DNA of 64,000 nucleotides from Novosphingobium sediminis. Its GTDB lineage: Bacteria > Pseudomonadota > Alphaproteobacteria > Sphingomonadales > Sphingomonadaceae. The position numbers and the translations under genes are program-made. Below, piece after piece: positions 46,545 through 54,405 of the stretch; the stretch's first letter is position 1, and each line of letters starts with the position of its first letter. The notes under the pieces were generated by a model, which was not told where the DNA came from, ran no database searches, and was given only the letters and a program-made list of their open reading frames with translations. Location of the stretch: positions 30,435 through 94,434 of the forward strand of contig NZ_BJYR01000006.1 in NCBI RefSeq assembly GCF_007991615.1, given 5' to 3'.

Positions 46545-48961
46545 AACACGAAATCGGCGGCGGTAAGGCTTGCCTTGCTGACGCCTTCGAGCACGACACC
46601 GATCCCCGCCGAAAGCGTGATCACCGTGTCTGCGCCTTGCTGCGTAGCGGCGGCCATGACCTCGGCAAACGTATCGAAGCGGCTGTCCCAGTAAATGACC
46701 AGCCGGTCCTCGGTGCCGCCTGCGGTGAAATCGCGGATATGGTCCATGCCGCTGTCGGGGCCTAGCGCGAAGGCCTCATCGCCAGCGCCACCATAGATCA
46801 CATCGTTGCCGCCGCGACCGTCGATATAGTCACCACCATCGCCGCCGGTGATCACGTTGATGCCGGCATTGCCGTAGAGGGTATCGCTGGCGCTGCCGCC
46901 GCGCAGGTTCTCGAAGCCGGTGAAGCTGTCGCCGAACGCATCGTCGCCATAAGCAAAGCCCGATGCGAGATCGATCGTGACGTTGCCGGTCGAGGTTTCA
47001 TAGCTCAGCGTGTCAATGCCGCCGCCACCGTGCATGGTGTCGCCCCCAGCCCCGCCGATGATCCTGTCCGCGCCCACACCGCCAATCAGGGTATCGTCGC
47101 CGCCGCCGCCCAGCAGCGTACTGCCGGTAGCGCCAGCTTTGAGGGTATCGCCAAAAGCCGAGCCCGCGAGGTTTTCGAAGCCCGAGAAACTGTCGCCCGT
47201 CGCATCGCCGCCGCTGGCACTGCCGGTGCCGAGATCGACTGTCACGGCCGCAGCGGAGGAGGTATATTCGAGCGTATCGGTGCCCGCACCGCCGATCATG
47301 ATATCACCCCCGGCGCCGCCGCGGATAAGGTCATTCCCGCCCGCGCCATCGAGCTTGTCGGCGTCGCCGCCGCCGATCAGCACATTGTTTCCGTTATTGC
47401 CGGTCAGGGTATCGGCCAGTGCGGTGCCTTCGACCTGGCTGATGCCGACGAGCACATCGCCATCGGCATCGCCTCCACGGGCGGTTAGCGTGGCGAGATT
47501 GACGGTGACGGCCGATGCGGAGCCACGATAGCTGGCACCGTCGTCGCCGGTTCCATTCAGCTTGTCGGCGCCAAGGCCGCCGAGGAACCAATCGAGGCCG
47601 CCGCCGCCGATCAACGTATCGTTCCCGGCGCCGCCGCTGATGTAATTGTTGGCCGCGTTGCCGGTAAGAATGTCGTCGAAGCGGCTGCCGGTGATGTTCT
47701 CGATGCTGTCGAACGTATCACCGGCCGCGTCACCCGTGCCGGACTGGGTAGCTAGGTTCACGCTGACGGCAGCGGTTGCCGTCGCATAGCTCGCGATATC
47801 GATGCCGTTCCCGCCGACGAGCTGATCCGCACCGCTGCCGCCTTCGAGCATATCGTTGCCATCGCCGCCGACCAGCCGGTCAGCCCCGGCAAAGCCATGG
47901 AGGTAGTCCACCCCCGCCGCACCGGAGAGCACATTGGCAAGCGCGTTGCCCTTTCCGGTGAAGGTGGGCAGAGCGACAAGGTTGGTAAGGTTTTCGACGC
48001 CGCTGCCCAGTGTGTAGCTGGCAAGGCCGTCTATGCGGGCCTCATCGGTCCCTTCGTTTTGCCCTTCGATGATGCGATCGCCAGCGCTGTCGATGACGTA
48101 GTGATCATCGCCCGTACCGCCGGCCATACTGTCGTTGCCGCGACCGCCGTCGAGCCGGTCATTGCCAAAGCCGCCGTTCAGTGTGTCGTCGCCGTCATAA
48201 CCAAACAGGACATCGTCGCCGCCTTGACCGGACAGAGTGTTGGTCTGGTTGTTTCCGTAAAGCGCGTTGGCGAGGGCATTGCCGGAGCCGTTCAGCGGGC
48301 CGTTCGCCCAGAGAATGAGATCCTCGACCTCCGCGGCAAGCGTTGTGCTGATGGCAGCGAATACGAGATCGTGGCCACCGCCGGAAACCTCGACAATTTT
48401 GTCGCCGGCGTCATCGACGTAGTAGATATCGTCGCCAGCACCACCGGTCATCTTGTCGGCGCCACTGCCACCATTGAGCGTGTCATTGCCCGCACCGGCG
48501 ACGAGCGTATCGGCACCGTCGCCCGCATCGAGCAGATCGTTGCCGTCGGCGCCGGTCAGCACATCGGCGGCAGCGCCGCCCAGCATTATGACTGTGCCAT
48601 CGGCGGGGGCCGCAGAAAGCGTGACGCTTTTTGTCGCCAAGGCGGCGTTCAGGATGTGGATGGAGTCGCGCGCTTCCTCGCCGCTGAACCCGTTGACGGC
48701 ATAGAAATCCAGCCTGCCATCGGCGATGGTATCGCCCGCGAGGCCGATGCTGATATAGCCATAGCCGGAGTCCCAGCCGTAGCCGCTGTAGCCAAAATAA
48801 CCGTCCGAGCCGGAGTAGCTGAAGCTCCACATGGTCTCGTAGAACTGCTCACCGGTCTCGGGGTCGTTATAGCCCGGAATGGTGTAGTCGACACTCACAT
48901 CGAATACGCCGGATGTGCGATCGATGTTGTAGCTGAAGCTGGTGGTCCCGACCATCTTCAT
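46541..48961 (-). CDS. RTX repeat protein, probable type I secretion substrate
   Basis: The 806-residue acidic protein is dominated by calcium-binding GGxGxDxL nonapeptides from ~125 to ~730, such as GADGNDLLDAGDGADTL and GGAGNDTLIGG. Between RTX blocks lie four copies of a ~45-residue unit, at about 388-432, 474-520, 562-607 and 650-695, each with a pattern like AVTVDLGTG...GDATGDSFSGFENLAGS. The N-terminal ~120 residues are Gly/Tyr/Ser-rich with no signal peptide. The C-terminal ASLTAADFVF fits an uncleaved type I secretion signal. No ABC/MFP exporter genes lie in the window. No enzyme domain is recognisable, so adhesion or matrix function is a guess. Confidence 0.88.
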   Translation of the reverse strand: MKMVGTTSFSYNIDRTSGVFDVSVDYTIPGYNDPETGEQFYETMWSFSYSGSDGYFGYSGYGWDSGYGYISIGLAGDTIADGRLDFYAVNGFSGEEARDSIHILNAALATKSVTLSAAPADGTVIMLGGAAADVLTGADGNDLLDAGDGADTLVAGAGNDTLNGGSGADKMTGGAGDDIYYVDDAGDKIVEVSGGGHDLVFAAISTTLAAEVEDLILWANGPLNGSGNALANALYGNNQTNTLSGQGGDDVLFGYDGDDTLNGGFGNDRLDGGRGNDSMAGGTGDDHYVIDSAGDRIIEGQNEGTDEARIDGLASYTLGSGVENLTNLVALPTFTGKGNALANVLSGAAGVDYLHGFAGADRLVGGDGNDMLEGGSGADQLVGGNGIDIASYATATAAVSVNLATQSGTGDAAGDTFDSIENITGSRFDDILTGNAANNYISGGAGNDTLIGGGGLDWFLGGLGADKLNGTGDDGASYRGSASAVTVNLATLTARGGDADGDVLVGISQVEGTALADTLTGNNGNNVLIGGGDADKLDGAGGNDLIRGGAGGDIMIGGAGTDTLEYTSSAAAVTVDLGTGSASGGDATGDSFSGFENLAGSAFGDTLKAGATGSTLLGGGGDDTLIGGVGADRIIGGAGGDTMHGGGGIDTLSYETSTGNVTIDLASGFAYGDDAFGDSFTGFENLRGGSASDTLYGNAGINVITGGDGGDYIDGRGGNDVIYGGAGDEAFALGPDSGMDHIRDFTAGGTEDRLVIYWDSRFDTFAEVMAAATQQGADTVITLSAGIGVVLEGVSKASLTAADFVF

Positions 48962-49085
48962 CCCCTCCGCCGCCAGATAGGCACGATTGCTTATAGAAGT
49001 GCCACGGGGGAGCCCGGAAACCTATTACAGTTCAGGGATGCAATCGTTGTTTGCGGCAGATGGAGGCAGGCAAGCGCTGGCCGGT

Positions 49086-49520
49086 TCAGCCGAGCACGCC
49101 CTTGGCAGCCATGCTGCGGGCGTAGATCAGGAAAAACACCAGCGCCGACCAGATCGTGAGCACCAGGCCCACCGGCGCAGTCTGCGGCGGGTGAAGCCAG
49201 AACTCCTGCGTCAATTGGCTGACGGCTAGGCCGAGCAGCGAGAGTGCAAAGGCCGGCGCAGCCTGACGCGAGCGGGCGAGGAGCAGCAACGAGCCAAGCA
49301 GCGAGCCCCAGACGCCAAGCGCCCAGAACGCGGTGAGCCATGCCGGGAACGCAGCCATGTAAGCGACGCTCTCCGCGTTCATGCCGTTTGCGGCAAAGTA
49401 GCTTGCGGGCGAGAGCTTCGACATCAGGTAGTCGTAGCAGCCGAACAGGTTCCACAGCAGGCTGAGCACGGCGATGACCCAGAAGGACGTGGGTGCCTTG
49501 GGTCTGGCGTTCAGGGGCAT
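49086..49520 (-). CDS. Four-span membrane protein of unknown function
   Basis: The 144-residue protein has four hydrophobic segments (FWVIAVLSLLWNLFGCYDYL, TAFWALGVWGSLLGSLLLL, ALSLLGLAVSQL and LVLTIWSALVFFLIYARSM). The frame is open further upstream, but that part is translated from an intergenic repeat; ATG at 49520 gives MPLNARPKAPTSFW. I do not recognise a function. It sits between the RTX gene and the DUF2218 gene, all on the minus strand. Confidence 0.78.
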   Translation of the reverse strand: MPLNARPKAPTSFWVIAVLSLLWNLFGCYDYLMSKLSPASYFAANGMNAESVAYMAAFPAWLTAFWALGVWGSLLGSLLLLARSRQAAPAFALSLLGLAVSQLTQEFWLHPPQTAPVGLVLTIWSALVFFLIYARSMAAKGVLG

Positions 49521-49565
49521 TGGGCGTCTCCCTCTCCGGCGCCCACTCCCATACACCTCCACGCT

Positions 49566-49652
49566 CGTCATTGCGAGGGGCATAGCGACGAAGCAATCCA
49601 GAGAGCGTTGTGTTTTGACGCTCTGGATTGCTTCGCTGCGCTCGCAATGACG
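49566..49652. repeat. Intergenic inverted repeat, CGTCATTGCGAG family
   Basis: CGTCATTGCGAG at the left matches CTCGCAATGACG at the right; inner AAGCAATCCAGAG pairs with CTCTGGATTGCTT. Related to the elements at 19196 and at the right window edge. Confidence 0.88.
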
Positions 49653-49678
49653 ACGTTTGGGGTAGAATGGGCTGGCAA

Positions 49679-50014
49679 TCAGCCAGCTTCGTCCGTCCAT
49701 TCCCAGCTCAGCGTCTCGCGGAAAGCAAAGCGGTCGATGTGGCGTTCTACCGCGCCCTTGAGGCCGTCACGCTGGCCTGCTTCGCTGGCATCGATGCGGC
49801 ATTCGAGCGCTTCGGGATGCGCAGTGAAGGTGACGAGCGCATCCCCCGCCCACGCGGCGCCGCGCGCATCGCGGGGGAACGTGACGGTGCCCTTCGCCGC
49901 ATCGAAAGTGACGGCGAGGTTGTGTTCCCAGTGCTTGCAGACCTGCTGGAGGTACTTGCTCGCATGCAAGGTCGGGACACTGGCAGTGGCAGCTACGGTG
50001 GCGGTTGCGGTCAT
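49679..50014 (-). CDS. DUF2218 protein
   Basis: A 111-residue protein with the DUF2218 pattern: HASKYLQQVCKHWEHNLAVTFDAAKGTVTFPRDARGA and AVERHIDRFAFRETLSWEW. DUF2218 genes often neighbour PadR regulators and siderophore-interacting reductases, so an iron-related role is possible. The ATG overlaps the PadR stop as ATGA, so the pair is translationally coupled and should share the operator upstream of padR. Confidence 0.88.
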   Translation of the reverse strand: MTATATVAATASVPTLHASKYLQQVCKHWEHNLAVTFDAAKGTVTFPRDARGAAWAGDALVTFTAHPEALECRIDASEAGQRDGLKGAVERHIDRFAFRETLSWEWTDEAG

Positions 50015-50724
50015 TGCGCGCTCTCCAGGCGTTCGATCTTGCGGGCAGCCTCATCAAGGATATCCGCGATCTGATGGGCGGTGGGTTCATCGAGGCCGCG
50101 GCCCGCACGTTGGCGGAGCGCGATCATCAGGTTCGCCATGGCGCGGCGCAGCGGGGGGCTGCCCGTGCGGCCTTCCGCCTCCGCCCGCGCCTTTCCGAAA
50201 TCGCCGAGGCGCTGGACGACGGCCTTGGCTTCCTCGAGCCGGGGAGCGAGTTCGGCGCGGCCCGCGTCGGTCATGGTGAAGGCCTTGCGGGCGCCCTCGC
50301 CGGGAACTTCAGCGATCATGCCTTCGTCAACGAGCAGGGAGAGCGTGGGGTAGACCACGCCGGGGCTGGGTGCATAGGCGCCGGCGGCGAGCTCCTCGAT
50401 CGCCTTGATGAGTTCGTAGCCGTGGCGGTCCTGTTCATCGAGGAGGAGCAGGAGGAGGAGGCGCAGTTCGCCGGGGGCAAACATGCGGCCGCCCCTTCCG
50501 CCATGGCGACCGCGGCCGCGCGGGCCCTCGTCGTCCCAATCATCGCCGCCGAAGCCACCGCCGAAGCCACTGCCCCAACCGCTGCCGAACCCGCCGCGAT
50601 GGCCCCAGCCTCCGCCGAAGCCGCGCGCCATCATCTTCAGGGCGAAGTGGTGGCCGAGGCCGTGTCGTTGGCCATGTCCATGGCCGTGTCTGTCGAATCG
50701 CATTGTGCGTCCTTGATGCTTCAT
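50011..50724 (-). CDS. PadR-family regulator with His/Gly-rich N-terminus (YqjI-like)
   Basis: The 237-residue protein joins a ~80-residue His/Gly/Trp/Arg-rich tail (HGHGHGQRHGLGHH, then Gly-rich repeats) to a PadR winged helix: RLLLLLLLDEQDRHGYELIKAIEE, SPGVVYPTLSLLVDEGMIAE, and a helical dimer domain. A His-rich tail before a PadR domain is the layout of E. coli YqjI, a nickel-modulated repressor of a ferric reductase, so metal sensing is likely by analogy. The start is ATG 50724 or ATG 50703. A perfect palindrome lies just upstream, so autoregulation is likely. Confidence 0.9.
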   Translation of the reverse strand: MKHQGRTMRFDRHGHGHGQRHGLGHHFALKMMARGFGGGWGHRGGFGSGWGSGFGGGFGGDDWDDEGPRGRGRHGGRGGRMFAPGELRLLLLLLLDEQDRHGYELIKAIEELAAGAYAPSPGVVYPTLSLLVDEGMIAEVPGEGARKAFTMTDAGRAELAPRLEEAKAVVQRLGDFGKARAEAEGRTGSPPLRRAMANLMIALRQRAGRGLDEPTAHQIADILDEAARKIERLESAQ

Positions 50725-50732
50725 GATGGCTC

Positions 50733-50746
50733 TAAGATATATCTTA
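50733..50746 (-). promoter_or_regulatory. Palindromic operator, probable PadR/YqjI-type binding site
   Basis: TAAGATATATCTTA is a perfect 14-bp palindrome beginning nine bases upstream of the longest padR start, in a local AT-rich patch. Its position suggests that the regulator represses its own operon. Confidence 0.75.
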
Positions 50747-50808
50747 AAACACTCTTGTAAAGGGGTGGGCGCATTTTTGTGCTGATGACGCGGAGAGAAG
50801 AAGCCTGA

Positions 50809-50832
50809 CCCCGGATCAAGTCCGGGGTGACG
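50809..50832. repeat. Short palindrome CCCCGGATCAAGTCCGGGG
   Basis: CCCCGGATCAAGTCCGGGG is a near-perfect palindrome between the divergent padR and rarA genes, followed by TGACGG. It looks like another intergenic repeat family. Confidence 0.6.
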
Positions 50833-50864
50833 GTGGGGGCCTCAGTTGGTATCGCCGGACTCCC

Positions 50865-52187
50865 ATGCCTGACCTGTTTGCCCCTGCCCCTGCCGAAACG
50901 CCGCGCGAACACGCGGCTGACGATGCGCCGCTCGCCGAGCGGCTGCGTCCGGCGAACCTTGGCGAAGTCGTCGGGCAGGATCACCTGACCGGGCCAGACG
51001 GCGCGATTGGCCGGATGGTCGCGGCGGGGAAGCTTTCCTCGATCATCCTGTGGGGGCCGCCGGGCACCGGCAAGACGACGATCGCGCGGCTGCTCGCCGA
51101 TGCGGTGGGGTTGCGCTATGTGGCGATCAGCGCGGTGTTTTCCGGTGTCGCGGACCTCAAGAAGGCGTTCGCCGAAGCCGAGGCCATGGCGCAGATCGGG
51201 CGCAAGACGCTGCTGTTCGTGGACGAGATCCACCGCTTCAACCGCGCGCAGCAGGACGGGTTTCTTCCCTATGTCGAGAAGGGCACGGTCACACTGGTCG
51301 GCGCGACGACCGAGAACCCGAGCTTTGCGCTGAACGCGGCGCTGCTGAGCCGCGCGCAAGTGCTGATCCTGCACCGGCTGGATGCCGAGGCGCTGGGATC
51401 ACTGCTCAGCCGCGCGGAGGAACTGACCGGCCTCAGGCTCCCCCTCACCCCGCCGGCGCGCGAGGCGCTGATTGCTTCGGCGGATGGCGACGGGCGGTTT
51501 CTGCTGGGGCAGGCCGAAACGTTGTTCGATGTGTCGCTGCCGGCACCCTTGGGGCCGGAGGACCTCGCCAAGTTCCTGATGCGGCGGGTGGCGGTCTACG
51601 ACAAGGACCGCGACGGGCATTACAACCTGATTTCCGCGCTCCACAAGTCGCTGCGCGGATCGGACCCGCAGGCCGCGCTCTACTACATGGCGCGGATGCT
51701 GACGGCGGGCGAGGAGCCGCTCTTCGTGCTGCGGCGGCTGGTGCGCTTTGCCAGCGAGGACATCGGCCTGGCTGACCCGCAGGCGCTGGTGCAGTGCCTG
51801 GCGGCGAAGGATGCTTATCAGTTCCTTGGCTCGCCCGAGGGGGAGCTCGCCATCGTGCAGGCGTGCCTCTACCTCGCCACCGCGCCCAAATCGAACGCGG
51901 CTTATGCGGCGCAGAAGGCCGCATTCAACAGCGCGCGGGAGACGGGCTCGCTCTCGCCGCCCCCGCATATCCTCAATGCGCCGACCAAGCTGATGAAGGA
52001 CATCGGCTATGGCGAAGGCTATGCCTACGACCACGAGGCGGAGGACGGCTTTTCGGGCGCGGACTACTGGCCCGAGGGGATGCGGCCGCAGACGTTTTAC
52101 AAGCCGGTCGAGCGCGGGTTCGAGCGCGAGATCGTGAAGCGGCTTGAGTGGTGGGACAAGAAGCGGCGCGAGCGGCGGGGCGAATGA
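50865..52187 (+). CDS. rarA: Replication-associated recombination protein A
   Basis: RarA (MgsA) is a clamp-loader-like AAA+ ATPase acting at stalled forks. The 440-residue protein shows RPANLGEVVGQDHLTG, Walker A WGPPGTGKTTIARLLA, Walker B LLFVDEIHRFNRAQQDGFLPYVE, sensor 1 VGATTENPSFALNAALLSRA, and the C-terminal RYVRF-equivalent RRLVRFASEDIGLADPQAL. It ends with the family YDHEAEDGFSGADYWPEGM. Its stop overlaps the next start as ATGA. Confidence 0.96.
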   Translation: MPDLFAPAPAETPREHAADDAPLAERLRPANLGEVVGQDHLTGPDGAIGRMVAAGKLSSIILWGPPGTGKTTIARLLADAVGLRYVAISAVFSGVADLKKAFAEAEAMAQIGRKTLLFVDEIHRFNRAQQDGFLPYVEKGTVTLVGATTENPSFALNAALLSRAQVLILHRLDAEALGSLLSRAEELTGLRLPLTPPAREALIASADGDGRFLLGQAETLFDVSLPAPLGPEDLAKFLMRRVAVYDKDRDGHYNLISALHKSLRGSDPQAALYYMARMLTAGEEPLFVLRRLVRFASEDIGLADPQALVQCLAAKDAYQFLGSPEGELAIVQACLYLATAPKSNAAYAAQKAAFNSARETGSLSPPPHILNAPTKLMKDIGYGEGYAYDHEAEDGFSGADYWPEGMRPQTFYKPVERGFEREIVKRLEWWDKKRRERRGE

Positions 52188-53071
52188 GGCCCCTCAGGTT
52201 TCGGCATTTTGCGGCGATAGACTGGTCCGGCGCGGCGGGAGAGCGGCACCGGGGGATTGCGGTGGCGATCTGCCCCGCAGGCGAGGCGGCACCGCAGCTG
52301 GTGCGGCCGGGTCATCGCTGGTCGCGGACCGAAGTGCTGGCATGGCTGCGCGATGATCTGCCGGCGGATACGCTGGTGGGCATGGACCTCGGCATCAGCC
52401 TTGCTTTTCAAGACAGAGGCGCATTCTTTCCGGGCTGGGCGGAAAGTCCTGCGGACGCCAAGGGTTTGTGGGCGCTGATTGACAGGTTGTGCGAGGATGA
52501 GCCGCATCTTTCGGTGGGGGCGTTCGTCGATCATCCCGAAGCTTCGGCCTATTTCCGGCGGCATGGCGGGCGCGAAGGCGCGGCGTTTGGCGCCAATGGG
52601 CAAAAGGGGGGGCGAGGCAGGCTCAGGGTGAGCGAACTGGCGCAGCAGGCCATGGGGTGCTCGCCTTATTCGAACTTCAATCTGGTCGGCGCGGCGCAAG
52701 TTGGCAAATCGAGCCTTTCGGGGATGCGCGTGCTGCACCAGCTGAAAGGCCGTTTGCCGGTCTGGCCGATCGATCCTCTGCCCGCAGCGGGCTCGGTGGT
52801 CTGCGAGATCTACACGACGATTGCGGCCATGGCGGCGGGGCGGAGTGCCAGCCGGTCCAAGGTGCGCGATGGGGCGGAGCTGGACGAAGCGCTGGCGCGG
52901 CTTGGCAGTTCACCGGTAGGCCTGAAGGGCGAAGTGGACGACCATACCAGCGATGCGCTGATGGCCTCGGCGTGGCTGCGCAAGGTGGCGCATGATCCGG
53001 CACTGTGGGCACCCGCAAGGCTTACCGATGCAATTGCCCAAACCGAGGGCTGGACCTTTGGCGCGGTGTGA
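52184..53071 (+). CDS. DUF429-like predicted RNase H-fold protein
   Basis: A 295-residue protein beginning FRHFAAIDWSGAAGERHRGIAVA, the acidic first strand typical of DUF429 RNase H-like proteins, with a second acidic block VGMDLGISLAFQD and a third near VVCEIYTTIAAMA and DDHTSDALMASAWL. The four acidic positions could form a nuclease-like metal site, but no activity is established. ATG at 52184 overlaps the rarA stop (ATGA), so it is co-translated with rarA; a link to repair is possible. AGGCTCAGGGTGAGCG at 52619 resembles the REP-like element. Confidence 0.72.
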   Translation: MRPLRFRHFAAIDWSGAAGERHRGIAVAICPAGEAAPQLVRPGHRWSRTEVLAWLRDDLPADTLVGMDLGISLAFQDRGAFFPGWAESPADAKGLWALIDRLCEDEPHLSVGAFVDHPEASAYFRRHGGREGAAFGANGQKGGRGRLRVSELAQQAMGCSPYSNFNLVGAAQVGKSSLSGMRVLHQLKGRLPVWPIDPLPAAGSVVCEIYTTIAAMAAGRSASRSKVRDGAELDEALARLGSSPVGLKGEVDDHTSDALMASAWLRKVAHDPALWAPARLTDAIAQTEGWTFGAV

Positions 53072-53089
53072 CGCTATGGGCGCACTAAT

Positions 53090-53164
53090 GCCGGCTTAGC
53101 ACAGTGGTAGTGCAGCGGTTTTGTAAACCGAAGGTCGGGGGTTCAAATCCCTCAGCCGGCACCA
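53090..53164 (+). tRNA. tRNA-Thr (anticodon TGT), CCA encoded
   Basis: GCCGGCT pairs with AGCCGGC as the acceptor stem. The D arm TAGCACAGTGGTAGTGCA, the anticodon stem GCGGT/ACCGA around the loop TTTGTAA (anticodon TGT, reading ACA), and the T arm with GGTTCAAATCC are all present, and the CCA end is encoded. Confidence 0.95.
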
Positions 53165-53227
53165 ACATCCTCCCGCTGAGAACCCCCTGAGTCCTTGATG
53201 GCGCTGCGCCGCAAGCGGCTCCGCTGT

Positions 53228-53254
53228 GGGGTTCAAATCGCTCAGCCGGCACCA
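53228..53254 (+). repeat. Duplicate of the tRNA-Thr 3' end
   Basis: GGGGTTCAAATCGCTCAGCC followed by GGCACCA repeats the last 27 bases of tRNA-Thr with one mismatch (CCC to CGC), 90 bases further on. It has no 5' half, so it is not a functional tRNA. It is the kind of scar left by integration and loss of an element at a tRNA 3' end. Confidence 0.8.
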
Positions 53255-53274
53255 TTTCCCAGCCCCCCACATTT

Positions 53275-53362
53275 CGTCACCCCCGCGCAGGCGGGGGTCC
53301 AGAGTTTGCGAACGCGAACGTCGTGCGGGATGCTCTGGATTCCCGCCTTCGCGGGAATGACG
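53275..53362. repeat. Intergenic inverted repeat, CGTCACCCCCGCG family
   Basis: CGTCACCCCCGCGCAGGCGG then GTCCAGAG at the left is answered by CTCTGGATTCCCGCC and GCGGGAATGACG at the right. It lies between tRNA-Thr and the convergent phosphate transporter gene. Confidence 0.8.
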
Positions 53363-53388
53363 AAGGCGGGTTATTGCGAAGGACGGGC

Positions 53389-54402
53389 TTAGAACAGCGT
53401 CGTCAGCGCGTAGAACAGGGCTCCGACGGCGGCAGACGCGGGGATCGTGATGATCCACGCCACGACCACGCTCTGCGCGACGCCCCAGCGCACGGCGGAG
53501 GCGCGGCGGGCGGTGCCGGCGCCGATGATCGCGCCGGTCACGGTGTGGGTGGTCGAGACCGGAACGCCCAGCGCGGAGGCGCCGAACAGCACGATGGAGC
53601 CTGCGAACGAAGCGCTGAAGCCCTGATGCTGCGAGAGCTTGGTGATGCGCCCGCCCATCGTCTCGATGATCTTCCAGCCGCCGGTCAGCGTGCCGAAGCC
53701 AATGGCGAGATAGCAGCTGATCGCAACCCAGTGCGGCACTTCGAAGGGGCCCGTCAGCCGACCGGTCGAATAGAGCAGCACGGTGATGATCCCCATCGTC
53801 TTCTGCGCATCGTTGAGGCCGTGGCTCAGCGAATAGGCGGCGGAGGAGATGAGGTGGAGATAGCGGAAGCGGGTTTCCGCCCCGCGCGCACTGGCATTGC
53901 GGAACAGCCAGCTTGTGAGGAGCATGACCAGCATCGCCAGCATCATGCCAATGGTGGGCGAAAGCACGATGGCGATGAGCGTCTTGTTGAGGCCGCTCCA
54001 CTGGATGCCGGACATGCCGGCATGGGCAAGGCCCGAACCGATCAGCCCGCCCACCAGCGCGTGGCTGCTGGAGGAAGGGATGCCCTTGAGCCAGGTGAGA
54101 ATGTTCCACGTACTCGCCCCGATCAGCGCGCCGAAGACGACGGCGGGGGTGACGAGATCCTTGTCGATCAGGCCCTTGCCGATGGTGGCGGCAACCGCCT
54201 GCAAGCTCGGGAAGGTGATCGTGAGGAAATAGGCGCCGGCATTGAACACCGCCGCGAAGATCACCGCCTGCACGGGGGTCAGCAGGCGCGTGGCAACGAC
54301 CGTGGCGATCGAATTGGCCGCATCGTGCAGCCCGTTCAGGTAATCGAACGCCAGCGCGATTGCGATCAGCCCGACGAGCAGCGGGAAGGCTAGTTCGTGC
54401 AT
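53389..54402 (-). CDS. pit: Low-affinity inorganic phosphate transporter, Pit family
   Basis: A 337-residue protein with about ten membrane segments and the two PiT signatures: FDYLNGLHDAANSIATVVATR near the N-terminus and SAAYSLSHGLNDAQKTMGII in the middle, plus GVPVSTTHTVTGAIIGAGTARR. It takes up phosphate, probably as a metal-phosphate complex driven by protons. It lies three bases after the DUF47 gene on the same strand; such Pit-accessory proteins usually accompany Pit transporters. Confidence 0.95.
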   Translation of the reverse strand: MHELAFPLLVGLIAIALAFDYLNGLHDAANSIATVVATRLLTPVQAVIFAAVFNAGAYFLTITFPSLQAVAATIGKGLIDKDLVTPAVVFGALIGASTWNILTWLKGIPSSSSHALVGGLIGSGLAHAGMSGIQWSGLNKTLIAIVLSPTIGMMLAMLVMLLTSWLFRNASARGAETRFRYLHLISSAAYSLSHGLNDAQKTMGIITVLLYSTGRLTGPFEVPHWVAISCYLAIGFGTLTGGWKIIETMGGRITKLSQHQGFSASFAGSIVLFGASALGVPVSTTHTVTGAIIGAGTARRASAVRWGVAQSVVVAWIITIPASAAVGALFYALTTLF

Positions 54403-54405
54403 GGC

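Noticed and set aside
49608..50279. Frames containing HCERSEAIQ-type peptides near the CGTCATTGCGAG repeat
   Set aside because: These are translations of the intergenic inverted repeat; the neighbouring genes have better starts.
52619..52634. REP-like match AGGCTCAGGGTGAGCG inside the DUF429-like gene
   Set aside because: Only 16 bases match and the conserved CCTTCGAC half is missing, so it may be chance. Not listed as an insertion.
53085..53270. Minus-strand frame with peptides such as EGFEPPTFGLQNRCTTT and a longer one overlapping it
   Set aside because: It is the complement of tRNA-Thr and its partial copy. Peptides like this are a well-known artefact of translating tRNA genes.
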